This document shows positions 6,742-13,148 of a stretch of DNA of 13,148 bases, in pieces. The DNA is taken from NCBI GenBank assembly GCA_019247235.1, contig JAFAPG010000719.1:1-13148 (forward strand), given 5' to 3'. Under the pieces are notes generated by a model. The model saw only the letters and a list, made by a program, of their open reading frames with translations. It did not search any database and was not told where the DNA came from. This DNA is from Acidobacteriota bacterium (lineage in GTDB: Bacteria > Acidobacteriota > Terriglobia > Terriglobales > Acidobacteriaceae). The translations under genes and the position numbers were made by a program. How positions within the stretch are numbered: the stretch's first letter is position 1; every line of letters begins with the position of its first letter.

Positions 6742-7290
6742 ATGCTAATGAAGGATCGACTTCGAGCAGTTCTGAAGCTTCTGCTTTCCTCCCTTCTTGT
6801 AACCGCTGTGTATGCGCAAATGGGGCCCCCCAGTCCGGCGCCGGAACTAAAAAAACTGCAGCTTTTTGCCGGTGACTGGAGCGCCGACGGTACCATGACC
6901 ATGGGACCTCCAGGAACAGCACCCAGTAAATGGACCAGGAACAGCCATGCCGAGTGGCTCGACGGTAACTTCTTCCTGGTGGAGCACAGCGTCATGGACC
7001 TCGGGCCGATGGGCAAAGGTACGGAATTGGCAGTTCTGGGGTACGATCCTGAAAAGAATGTATACACCTATAAGGCGTTCAACAGCATGGGGCAATCCGA
7101 AGATTCCACCGGAACCGTTAACGGCGATATTTGGACCTGGCTGAGCGAAGAGCACTTCGGAGGAGCGCCGATGAAGGGCCGCTACACGATGAAAGTGCTT
7201 TCCCCGACTTCATACACGATGAAGTTTGAACTCTCGCAAGATGGCTCCAGTTGGACGACTGCCATGGAAGGCAAAGCTGCCAAGAAGTGA
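6742..7290 (+). CDS. Secreted DUF1579-family protein
   Basis: A 182-residue protein of unknown function. A typical signal peptide covers residues 1-25: basic start, a hydrophobic core LKLLLSSLLVTAV, then V-Y-A before Q26, a good signal peptidase I site. The mature part has the DUF1579 look: ELKKLQLFAGDWSADGTM near the start, then alternating beta strands rich in aromatic residues and Gly (WLDGNFFLVEH, LGYDPEKNVYTY), ending in KFELSQDGSSWTTAMEGKA. Members are common in acidobacteria and planctomycetes; a lipocalin-like beta barrel is plausible but not shown here. ATG 6742 is chosen because GGAG lies five bases upstream; a second ATG at 6748 is possible. It sits between hisS and aspS with its own strong promoter, and I see no functional link to either. 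Confidence 0.82.
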   Translation: MLMKDRLRAVLKLLLSSLLVTAVYAQMGPPSPAPELKKLQLFAGDWSADGTMTMGPPGTAPSKWTRNSHAEWLDGNFFLVEHSVMDLGPMGKGTELAVLGYDPEKNVYTYKAFNSMGQSEDSTGTVNGDIWTWLSEEHFGGAPMKGRYTMKVLSPTSYTMKFELSQDGSSWTTAMEGKAAKK

Positions 7291-7389
7291 AGCTTGCGGG
7301 CGCTCACGCCGCATAAACTTGTTCACCCTCTGACCGCGACGCGCGTGATGGTTTGCGCGGGGAACAGCCGCGTTTCTGGATGGACGGCG

Positions 7390-7413
7390 GGCCGCAGCAG
7401 TTATGTTGCGGCC
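7390..7413 (+). terminator. Hairpin downstream of the DUF1579 gene, possible weak terminator
   Basis: GGCCGCA (7390-7396) and TGCGGCC (7407-7413) form a perfect 7-bp GC-rich stem with a 10-nt loop, about 100 bp after the DUF1579 stop. The only T-rich sequence after it is the interrupted CTTTTACCTTTCCC starting at 7421. It may end the DUF1579 transcript before the aspS promoter, but it is not a textbook terminator. Confidence 0.35.
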
Positions 7414-7449
7414 TAGCGCGCTTTTACCTTTCCCATTTCTCCCCGGGAA

Positions 7450-7479
7450 ATGACCTGGTTTCAACCAGCCGTTTATAAT
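7450..7479 (+). promoter_or_regulatory. Candidate aspS promoter with an internal palindrome
   Basis: A perfect -10 TATAAT (7474-7479) follows ATGACC (7450-7455, four of six to TTGACA) at 18 bp. The perfect palindrome CTGGTT-TC-AACCAG (7455-7468) fills most of the spacer, where a bound protein would block polymerase. Transcription would start near 7486, giving aspS a leader of about 110 nt. Apart from this and the hairpin before it, I see nothing in the 304 bp between the DUF1579 gene and aspS. Confidence 0.5.
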
Positions 7480-7594
7480 TCCTGCTTCAGCTCACCGCAT
7501 CTTCAATTCAGCGTAGTCACGGAAAAGCCCTATGACGATCTTCCTGAACGCTGCTAGCTGAGGACCGCGGGCGATTTCCTGAGAAAGGCTAACA

Positions 7595-9460
7595 TTGCTC
7601 GACTTTTTAGGTGATTTGAAACGTACCCAAATGTGTGGCGCCCTGCGTCCTGCCGATGCCGGCACCAAGACCGTGCTGATGGGTTGGGTTAACCGACGAC
7701 GCGATCTAGGAAGCATCATTTTTATAGATTTACGCGACCGTACCGGTATTACCCAGGTCGTTTTCAATCGTGAACTGAATTCCAGTGCGCATGACAAGGC
7801 GGAACAATTGCGCAATGAGTATGTGATCGCCGTGATTGGCAGGGTCAAGGAACGCGACCCCGACACGGTGAATCGCAATATACCGACCGGCGAAGTGGAG
7901 TTGCTGGCGGATGAGCTGCGGATTCTAAACGAATCCAAGCATCCTCCATTTCTTCCCAGCGAGACCGTCTTGCCCAATGAAGAGATGCGTCTGAAGTACC
8001 GATATATCGATCTGCGCCGCGATGCCATGCAATTCAATATTGAAATGCGGCACAAGGTCAGCAAAGCCATCCGCGATTGCCTGTCAGGCCAGGGTTTTTT
8101 TGAAATTGAGACTCCTTTCATGACCCGCTCGACACCGGAAGGAGCACGCGATTATCTGGTGCCCAGTCGGGTGCAGCCGGGGAGCTTCTATGCCCTCCCG
8201 CAGTCGCCGCAGATGTTCAAACAGATTCTGATGATCTCAGGGTTTGACAAGTATTTTCAGATTGTGCGCTGCTTTCGCGATGAAGATTTCCGTGCCGATC
8301 GGCAGGCGGAATTCACCCAAATTGATCTGGAGATGTCGTACCCGCAGGTCGAGACCGTCTGGCGAGTGGTTGAGGGTTTTCTTACCGCGGCATTCAAAGC
8401 CGCTGGTCATCAGATCCAAAGTCCCTTTCCTCGCATGAGCTACGATCAGGCCATCCGGCTTTACGGCAATGACAAGCCGGATATGCGCTTACCCGCCATG
8501 GTCGATATTCGGGATGGGCTTAGTTCCGGGGAACTGGACGAATTAGCAGCCAAGTTCAAAATGCGAAGAGACTTTCCCCTGCAATTGATTCGCATTCCCC
8601 GCGTGGGCGAAATTTCCGGCACTGAACGGCGCACCATTGGTACCTATGGCGCTTATCAGCATGTCGAAGGTCCATCGTTCGTGCAGCTGATGACCGATCC
8701 CAAGCGGTTCGCCAAAGATTTCCCCGCTCTGGCGGATAAGATTATGGACTTTGCTAAGGTTGGGGCGGAAGATTTATGGCTCCTGGCCGGCGCCGCCAAT
8801 CGCCAAGACAATCCCGCGGTCATCGAGCAAAGCATCCAGCACTTCTGTGAAAAGTGCGGTTTCTTGCGCCTTGACTTGGCGCAAAAGTACGCCGCTAAAC
8901 ATAAGGCCTTTCAAAAGAGCGGTGATGCGGCCAGAGACTTTCGCTTTCTCTGGGTGTCTGACTTCCCCATGTTTGAGTGGGACACGCAGGCAAAACGCTG
9001 GAATCCGGCTCATCATCCTTTCACCACGCTGCACGAAGAAGACATGGCAAAGCTCGAGGCCAACATTAACTCCGTCTACGACGCTCGATCTCCGCTCGGA
9101 GAAATTCGCGCGCTGGCCTACGACGTCGTCTTAAACGGCACGGAATTGGGTTCGGGCTCGATTCGTATCCATCGCCAGGACATTCAGCGCAAAATCTTTC
9201 AGGCTTTGGGGATGAGCGAGGAGGAAGCCCGGGCCCGCTTTGGCTTTTTTTTGGAAGCGCTGGAGTACGGGACCCCACCCCATGGTGGGATTGCTCTCGG
9301 TCTGGATCGCATTGTAATGATTTTGGCCAATGCCGAGAGCCTGCGGGAAGTTATTCCTTTCCCCAAGACAGCCCGTGCCGTGGACTTAATGGTGGATGCT
9401 CCCACGCCAGTCAGCGAGGCCCAAATGAAAGAGTTGGGAATCGTGATCAGGAAGCCCTAG
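7595..9460 (+). CDS. aspS: Aspartyl-tRNA synthetase (bacterial type)
   Basis: Class II synthetase charging tRNA-Asp. The 621-residue protein has the bacterial layout: an N-terminal OB-fold anticodon-binding domain (about 1-110), motif 1 near FEIETPFMTRSTPEGARDYL, motif 2 FRDEDFRADR at 227-236, an inserted GAD domain in the middle, and motif 3 GLDR at 569-572. The start is TTG at 7595, preceded by AAGG six bases upstream; it yields MLDFLGDLKRT, a sensible N-terminus. Residue L38 in RRRDLGS matches E. coli-type tRNA-Asp-specific enzymes; many non-discriminating bacterial AspRS that also charge tRNA-Asn have His there. This suggests, but does not prove, a discriminating enzyme. aspS is often next to hisS; here the DUF1579 gene separates them. 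Confidence 0.96.
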   Translation: MLDFLGDLKRTQMCGALRPADAGTKTVLMGWVNRRRDLGSIIFIDLRDRTGITQVVFNRELNSSAHDKAEQLRNEYVIAVIGRVKERDPDTVNRNIPTGEVELLADELRILNESKHPPFLPSETVLPNEEMRLKYRYIDLRRDAMQFNIEMRHKVSKAIRDCLSGQGFFEIETPFMTRSTPEGARDYLVPSRVQPGSFYALPQSPQMFKQILMISGFDKYFQIVRCFRDEDFRADRQAEFTQIDLEMSYPQVETVWRVVEGFLTAAFKAAGHQIQSPFPRMSYDQAIRLYGNDKPDMRLPAMVDIRDGLSSGELDELAAKFKMRRDFPLQLIRIPRVGEISGTERRTIGTYGAYQHVEGPSFVQLMTDPKRFAKDFPALADKIMDFAKVGAEDLWLLAGAANRQDNPAVIEQSIQHFCEKCGFLRLDLAQKYAAKHKAFQKSGDAARDFRFLWVSDFPMFEWDTQAKRWNPAHHPFTTLHEEDMAKLEANINSVYDARSPLGEIRALAYDVVLNGTELGSGSIRIHRQDIQRKIFQALGMSEEEARARFGFFLEALEYGTPPHGGIALGLDRIVMILANAESLREVIPFPKTARAVDLMVDAPTPVSEAQMKELGIVIRKP

Positions 9461-9584
9461 CCGGTGCCTCTGAACCTGGACTGCCAAGCGGGCATGAGAC
9501 AGTCGGTTTCTAGGGCAGGCGGGGGCGGGCCATAGCTTGAGGCGGAAAATCTGTTAGCATTCTGCCCCCCGGTCGTTTCTTTGC

Positions 9585-10733
9585 ATGCACGCCTTTACCA
9601 TCATCGCAGGAATAAGCCTCCTCTGGATCGTCCTGCTCGATGCCTTCGAGACCGTTGTCTTGCCGCGGCGCGTGCGGCGACGACACATTCGCTTGACCAG
9701 TTGGTTCTACCATCTGACTTGGATACCTTTTGCCAGATTAGCCAGCTTGATTCCCTCGCAGACTCGACGGGAGACGGTTCTTGGTTACTTTGGACCGTTA
9801 TCCATGATTGCTCTGCTTGGGCTTTGGGCCTTTGCTCTGATTTTCGGCTTCGCGTTGCTGCAGCAAGGAGGCGGGAGGCATCTCTCATTTGGAAATGTGC
9901 CGGTTACATTTCCTATCCTTCTATACCAAAGCGGGGAGACATTTTTTACTCTCGGATATGGCGATATCACGCCTAATTCCGCTTTTTCGCGCGCCCTTTC
10001 CGTGGTCGAAGCTGGAATGGGCTTTGCGTTTCTCGGTGTAGTGATCGGATACCTGCCAACTATCTATTCGGCATTCTCTCGACGCGAGATTGAAATCTCC
10101 CTGCTCGATGCGCGTGCCGGCTCTCCGCCCAGTGCGGCGGAACTGTTAACCCGAGCTGCGGAGGGTGGGGACCCGGGCACGCTCGACCGCTTGTTTAGCG
10201 ATTGGGAGCGCTGGGCGGCGGAAGTTCTCGAGAGCCACCTCTCGTATCCCGTGCTCAGCTACTACCGCTCGCAACATAGCAATCAATCCTGGCTGGGTGC
10301 GCTCACTGTCATCCTGGATGCCACCACGCTCGTCATTGCTGGCATCGACGGCATCAACCGAGAACAGGCCCGGCGCACATTTAAGATGGCGCGACATGCG
10401 GTGGTCGACCTGGCGCAAGTTGTAGACGCGCGCTATGAGCCGTATGGGTTAGAGCGTTTGTCCAAGAATGATCTTGCGGAACTGCGTCACCAGCTCGCGA
10501 AAAAAGGATTACACCTGAAGCAGGCAACCGAGGCGGAGCAAAAATTGACCGAGCTGCGAATATTTTACGAACCCTACGCCCTGGCAGTCGCCAAAAAGCT
10601 TTTCATCACCCTCCCGCCCTGGATCCGCCATGATCAAATCCGTGACAACTGGCGTGGTGGTCCTTGGGATCGCGTCCTGCAGGCACAAGCCTTAGGCCAT
10701 ATCAGCCAGGCCGCCGTCGACGACCACTTTTGA
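9585..10733 (+). CDS. Potassium-channel-like membrane protein with uncharacterised C-terminal domain
   Basis: The 382-residue protein has a K+ selectivity filter, TLGYGD at residues 122-127, preceded by a pore helix (about 108-121). Hydrophobic segments are at about 4-26, 70-93 and 138-161, with a very basic stretch (RRVRRRH, 28-34) after the first. The positive-inside rule would put the N-terminus outside and the C-terminus inside, with three membrane spans plus the pore loop. This differs from the simple two-span KcsA plan. The cytoplasmic C-terminal ~220 residues are mostly helical and rich in Arg, Glu and Leu; I do not recognise an RCK/TrkA_N or cyclic-nucleotide-binding domain. The start ATG 9585 lacks a clear Shine-Dalgarno sequence. 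An extended -10-like TGTTAGCAT (9552-9560) upstream is a possible promoter. The gene converges with ppa, ending 47 bp from it. Confidence 0.85.
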   Translation: MHAFTIIAGISLLWIVLLDAFETVVLPRRVRRRHIRLTSWFYHLTWIPFARLASLIPSQTRRETVLGYFGPLSMIALLGLWAFALIFGFALLQQGGGRHLSFGNVPVTFPILLYQSGETFFTLGYGDITPNSAFSRALSVVEAGMGFAFLGVVIGYLPTIYSAFSRREIEISLLDARAGSPPSAAELLTRAAEGGDPGTLDRLFSDWERWAAEVLESHLSYPVLSYYRSQHSNQSWLGALTVILDATTLVIAGIDGINREQARRTFKMARHAVVDLAQVVDARYEPYGLERLSKNDLAELRHQLAKKGLHLKQATEAEQKLTELRIFYEPYALAVAKKLFITLPPWIRHDQIRDNWRGGPWDRVLQAQALGHISQAAVDDHF

Positions 10734-10780
10734 TGTGCAGCTGGGTTGATCTCCTGTTCGAGCCCGCGAGAATTAAGCGC

Positions 10781-11341
10781 TCACCCGTGACTGGCGAAAC
10801 CTTTTCGCCGTTGTTCGCTATAGCGATGCAGCGCGTCGCTGATGATAGGATATGACTCACCCGCCGGACGAATCTGGTCGACTTCAACGGCTTTTCCTTC
10901 CAGCTGTTTGTAGTCCTGAAAGAAGCGGCGCAGCATTAGGAGCCGGTGCTGGGGCATTTCCTCGGCTTCCCGGTAGCTGTCAAATTCCGGGTCCTTAGTG
11001 GCCACCGCGATGATCTTATGGTCCCGCTTGCCAGCATCGATCATGGTCATCAGTCCGATGGCACGAGCATGAATAATCGTAAGCGGAACTACGGTCTCTT
11101 GGCAGAGCACGAGCACGTCCAGGGGATCGTCGTCTTCGGCTAAGGTTTGCGGGATGAAGCCGTAATTCGCCGGGTAGTAGACAGCTGAATACAGTACGCG
11201 GTCGAGTTTAATCAGTCCACTAATTTTATCGAGCTCGTATTTCACACTTGAGCCAAAGGGTATTTCGACAATTGCGTTGAACTCCTGTGGAAGTTTACCG
11301 CCGGGGGTTACATCGTGCCAGGGATGAATCATAATTCCCAT
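10781..11341 (-). CDS. ppa: Inorganic pyrophosphatase, family I
   Basis: Hydrolyses pyrophosphate to phosphate, Mg-dependent, cytoplasmic, pulling biosynthetic reactions forward. With ATG 11341 the protein has 186 residues, close to the usual ~175. Active-site residues align with the E. coli enzyme: E26, K34 and E36 (EIPFGSSVKYE), R48, Y60, the DxDxxD set D70, D72 and D75 (DDDPLD), then D102, D107 and K109 (IDAGKRDHK). The frame is open upstream to 11596, but that would overlap the divergent ccmE gene and adds no conserved sequence. Start at 11341 or the in-frame ATG at 11332 (M-I-H-P-W-H-D) both fit the family; neither has a strong ribosome-binding site. The gene converges with the channel gene. 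Confidence 0.95.
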   Translation of the reverse strand: MGIMIHPWHDVTPGGKLPQEFNAIVEIPFGSSVKYELDKISGLIKLDRVLYSAVYYPANYGFIPQTLAEDDDPLDVLVLCQETVVPLTIIHARAIGLMTMIDAGKRDHKIIAVATKDPEFDSYREAEEMPQHRLLMLRRFFQDYKQLEGKAVEVDQIRPAGESYPIISDALHRYSEQRRKGFASHG

Positions 11342-11418
11342 TTTAAAGGGACGCTTGGCTATTTGCCGCCCATGACACACCCATGGTGGACAATGGCTCG
11401 TGGTTTTGGGTGCGTTGC

Positions 11419-11447
11419 TTGACCGTATTTTCTCGTGCGAGTACATT
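11419..11447 (+). promoter_or_regulatory. Candidate promoter of the ccmE-like gene
   Basis: TTGACC (11419-11424, five of six to consensus) and TACATT (11442-11447, four of six) are 17 bp apart. The predicted start near 11454 leaves an 11-nt leader containing GGGG before the ATG at 11465. This argues against translation from the in-frame GTG at 11435, which lies inside the promoter. Confidence 0.45.
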
Positions 11448-11464
11448 TTCATTGGGGTTTTCGC

Positions 11465-11935
11465 ATGTCCTCTCAGACGCAAAAATTCGTGAAGTTCGGC
11501 AGCGCGATCGCCGTTATCTTGTTGGCCTTGGGATATCTTGCCTATACCGGAGTGCAGGAGAGCAAGAGTTATTACGTGACGATCAAGGAACTTCATACGA
11601 TGGGAGATGGTGCCTATTCAAAGCGCCTGCGCGTGGCCGGTAATGTCCAACCTGGGTCTATCCGCCGCAGCGGGACGCATATGAATTTTGTGCTGGTCGA
11701 AAACGACCAGATTCTGAATGTCGTCTATAGCGGCACCGAGCCGCTCCCCGATACCTTCAAAGATAATGCGCAGGCCTTGGCTGACGGCAGCTTCTCCCGC
11801 GACGGGACCTTTTACGCTAAACAGATTCAAGCCAAGTGCGCCTCCAAGTATGCACCCCAACAACAGAACGACGCTGCCCCTACGAAAGCCGTTAGCCACC
11901 TTGATACCCGCAGCTCGTCGGAAAGATTGAACTAA
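11465..11935 (+). CDS. ccmE: CcmE-type periplasmic heme chaperone, CxxxY variant
   Basis: CcmE binds heme covalently on the outer face of the cytoplasmic membrane and passes it to apocytochrome c in the System I (Ccm) pathway. The 156-residue protein has an N-terminal membrane anchor (about residues 11-29), then the OB-fold beta domain with the typical RLRVAGNVQPGSI and YSGTEPLPDTFKDNAQALADG segments. It ends in a flexible polar tail. Where classic CcmE has H-x-x-x-Y in AKHxxxY, this one reads AKCASKY: C125 replaces the heme-binding His, with Y129 kept. The Cys form is known from Desulfovibrio and archaea, in Ccm systems that differ from the E. coli one. Start ATG 11465 has a GGGG ribosome-binding-like stretch seven bases upstream. 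No other ccm gene is in the window; neighbours are ppa (divergent) and a methyltransferase (convergent). Confidence 0.87.
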   Translation: MSSQTQKFVKFGSAIAVILLALGYLAYTGVQESKSYYVTIKELHTMGDGAYSKRLRVAGNVQPGSIRRSGTHMNFVLVENDQILNVVYSGTEPLPDTFKDNAQALADGSFSRDGTFYAKQIQAKCASKYAPQQQNDAAPTKAVSHLDTRSSSERLN

Positions 11936-11970
11936 GTTCTTTGATCCGCGGGGTTCGCAGCCTAAGAGCA

Positions 11971-11997
11971 CCGGAGCTTTCCTTCGGAAGGCTGCGG
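11971..11997. terminator. Shared hairpin between convergent ccmE and methyltransferase genes
   Basis: AGCTTTCC (11975-11982) pairs with GGAAGGCT (11986-11993) through eight pairs (one G-T) around a 3-nt loop. Three more outer GC pairs (CCG/CGG) follow beyond a single mismatch. It begins 36 bp after the ccmE stop and directly abuts the methyltransferase stop on the other strand. The position and near symmetry suggest a bidirectional terminator, although neither side has a clear T-run. Confidence 0.55.
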
Positions 11998-12768
11998 TCA
12001 TTCACCTAGCCGGGCGAGAAATCGCAGGCGTACATAGTCCGCGGTCCATCCTCCGCGAAAATCGCAGAGCACAGGGTGTAGCCTTTTCGTGACTTCGTCG
12101 AGAAATTGAGATCGCTCGTCCACCGGCAGGGCCTTCATAAAAGGAATTGCGAAAGTCTCCAGCCAGGGGCGCATTCCGGTGGGAAGTAGCGTTGGGCGGG
12201 GGATCAATTCCAGCCATGACACGGCAAAGCCTGCGCTTTCGAGCCGCTCGCGATATTGTTCGCAGGTAGGAAAATACCAGGGACTCACCGATCCAATATT
12301 TTTTACCCCGTAGCCTTCGAGAGTCGCGCATAGGGCTACGGTGATTGCCGCCACATTCCCGTGCCCTCCCATTTCTCCCGCGAAGCGCCCTCCTGGCTTA
12401 AGTGCACGGCGAACTCCATGAATAACCACATCCGGAGAACGTTTCATCCAATGCAGCGCGGCGTTTGAAAATACCGCATCGAACTCGCAATCGAAAGGAA
12501 GGCGATAGGCGCTGACTAGGCGAGCATCGATGCCGCGTAGCCGTGCCGCTTGAACCATGTCGGGCGAAGAATCGACGCCGACAACCTGGGCTCCACGAAG
12601 CACAATGCTTTCCGTAAGAGCGCCATCGCCGCAGCCGAGGTCGAGGATACGTTCTCCCGCACGAACCTCGAGAAGCTCTAGCACGCTCTGACCCAAGTCG
12701 GAGACAAAACGAGCGTGCTCGGCATATCGAGATGAATTCCATTCTTGCGTCCGTCTCTGAGCGGTCAT
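11998..12768 (-). CDS. Class I SAM-dependent methyltransferase (trans-aconitate methyltransferase-like)
   Basis: Transfers a methyl group from SAM to an unknown small-molecule acceptor. The 256-residue protein has the Rossmann-fold signature: motif I ILDLGCGDG at 41-49, acidic D66 at the end of strand 2 (VVGVDSSPDM), and FDAVFSNAALHW at 96-107. The N-terminus (residues 7-24, WNSSRYAEHARFVSDL) and the NAALHW motif resemble trans-aconitate 2-methyltransferase (Tam) and its many uncharacterised relatives, so the specific substrate is not assigned. ATG 12768 has two AGGA repeats within 15 bases upstream, a good ribosome-binding region. The gene is divergent from padR with 98 bp between them, and converges with ccmE on a shared hairpin. 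Confidence 0.88.
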   Translation of the reverse strand: MTAQRRTQEWNSSRYAEHARFVSDLGQSVLELLEVRAGERILDLGCGDGALTESIVLRGAQVVGVDSSPDMVQAARLRGIDARLVSAYRLPFDCEFDAVFSNAALHWMKRSPDVVIHGVRRALKPGGRFAGEMGGHGNVAAITVALCATLEGYGVKNIGSVSPWYFPTCEQYRERLESAGFAVSWLELIPRPTLLPTGMRPWLETFAIPFMKALPVDERSQFLDEVTKRLHPVLCDFRGGWTADYVRLRFLARLGE

Positions 12769-12828
12769 ATTCCTATCCTAATTGGCAAACCGCGATAGCA
12801 GTACCGGCGAGCGGGTAAGGGCACCCGG

Positions 12829-12857
12829 TTGACCCGGAGAGCGATATGTATCACAAT
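12829..12857 (+). promoter_or_regulatory. Candidate promoter of the padR-type gene with ATGTA direct repeats
   Basis: TTGACC (12829-12834) and CACAAT (12852-12857, four of six) are 17 bp apart. The predicted transcript start near 12864 is only about three bases before the ATG, matching the lack of a ribosome-binding site. Two ATGTA repeats (12846-12850 and 12856-12860), 10 bp apart and overlapping the -10, could be contacts for an autoregulating repressor. Confidence 0.4.
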
Positions 12858-12866
12858 GTAGATTAA

Positions 12867-13148
12867 ATGATTGGAGAATTTGAGTACTTAATTCTCACGA
12901 CAGCGGAGCGCCTCGGCGACAATGCCTACGGGGCTTCGATCCGTCTGGCGATGGAGACGGCCACGGGCTACAGTTGCTCAATTGGAGCTCTGTACACGAC
13001 TCTCGATCGCCTGGAAGAGAAAGGCTTGGTCAAAACCTGGATGGGGGAGCCTACACCCGAGCGGGGCGGGCGATCGAAGCGTCGAGTGCGGGTCACCGCC
13101 AGCGGGGCTCGGGCTGCGACCGATTTCTTTCAAACCATAGTTCGCGTC
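12867..13148 (+). CDS. PadR-family transcriptional regulator, N-terminal 94 residues
   Basis: Winged-helix DNA-binding protein; PadR family members repress stress, detoxification or transporter genes. The visible 94 residues cover the whole DNA-binding part: EFEYLILTTAERLGDNAYG (residues 4-22), recognition-helix segment SIGALYTTLDRLEEKGLV (38-55), and the wing GEPTPERGGRSKRRVRVT (60-77). The reading frame runs off the window edge, probably close to the end of the domain. The start is ATG 12867, without a Shine-Dalgarno sequence, fitting a nearly leaderless message. In acidobacteria such regulators often sit beside FtsX/MacB-like ABC permease genes; if so here, the target lies to the right of the window. 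That is background knowledge, not visible in this sequence. Confidence 0.9.
   Translation, partial: MIGEFEYLILTTAERLGDNAYGASIRLAMETATGYSCSIGALYTTLDRLEEKGLVKTWMGEPTPERGGRSKRRVRVTASGARAATDFFQTIVRV

Noticed and set aside
7555..7595. T-box-like ACCGCG in the aspS leader
   Set aside because: Only the ACCGCG core matches the T-box; no specifier stem, terminator or T-run was seen, and the leader is only about 110 nt.
7492..8121. 209-codon minus-strand open frame opposite the aspS start
   Set aside because: Shadow of aspS; the translation is rich in Arg and Ser, as expected from the reverse of a coding frame.
9461..9584. Short complementary words after aspS (GACTG/CAGTC) as a terminator
   Set aside because: Five-base arms, a long loop and no T-run; such matches are expected by chance.
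11342..11596. N-terminal extension of the pyrophosphatase frame by 85 codons
   Set aside because: It would overlap the divergent ccmE start and promoter, and pyrophosphatases of this family begin close to the W-H-D segment.

Overview
The window looks like ordinary chromosomal (core) sequence from an acidobacterium. That assignment is an inference from the style of several proteins: a secreted PIG-L deacetylase, a GCRATQ-type MtaB, a long lysine/arginine-rich bS21, a secreted DUF1579 protein and a PadR regulator. It does not rest on an rRNA gene. I found fourteen protein-coding genes, two of them cut by the window edges. I saw no rRNA, tRNA, CRISPR array, insertion sequence, phage gene or plasmid function.

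Layout, left to right. Minus strand: the N-terminal part of an exported PIG-L deacetylase (1-1436) lies downstream of mtaB (1555-2994), a tRNA methylthiotransferase. A divergent control region near 3000 separates mtaB from a single-domain response regulator (3065-3505, plus). Two minus-strand genes follow: a double zinc-ribbon protein (3531-3839) with a palindrome-rich upstream region, and ribosomal protein bS21 (4052-4249). From 4636 most genes are on the plus strand: gamma-class carbonic anhydrase-like protein, hisS, a secreted DUF1579 protein with its own near-consensus promoter, aspS, and a potassium-channel-like membrane protein. The right end holds ppa (minus), a ccmE-like heme chaperone (plus), a SAM methyltransferase (minus) that converges with ccmE on a shared hairpin, and the start of a padR-type repressor gene (plus).

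Four genes serve translation: mtaB (tRNA position 37 modification), rpsU, hisS and aspS. All four appear to use a non-ATG start, whereas nearly all the other genes use ATG. hisS and aspS, often adjacent in bacteria, are here split by the DUF1579 gene, and each has an inverted repeat around its likely promoter. The ccmE product carries CxxxY in place of the usual heme-binding HxxxY, the variant known from Desulfovibrio and archaea.

I see no convincing new multi-gene system. The points most worth a second look are the CxxxY CcmE, the inverted repeats ahead of hisS and aspS, the palindrome cluster ahead of the zinc-ribbon gene, and the start-codon pattern. Promoter and hairpin calls were made by eye and were not folded or tested statistically.
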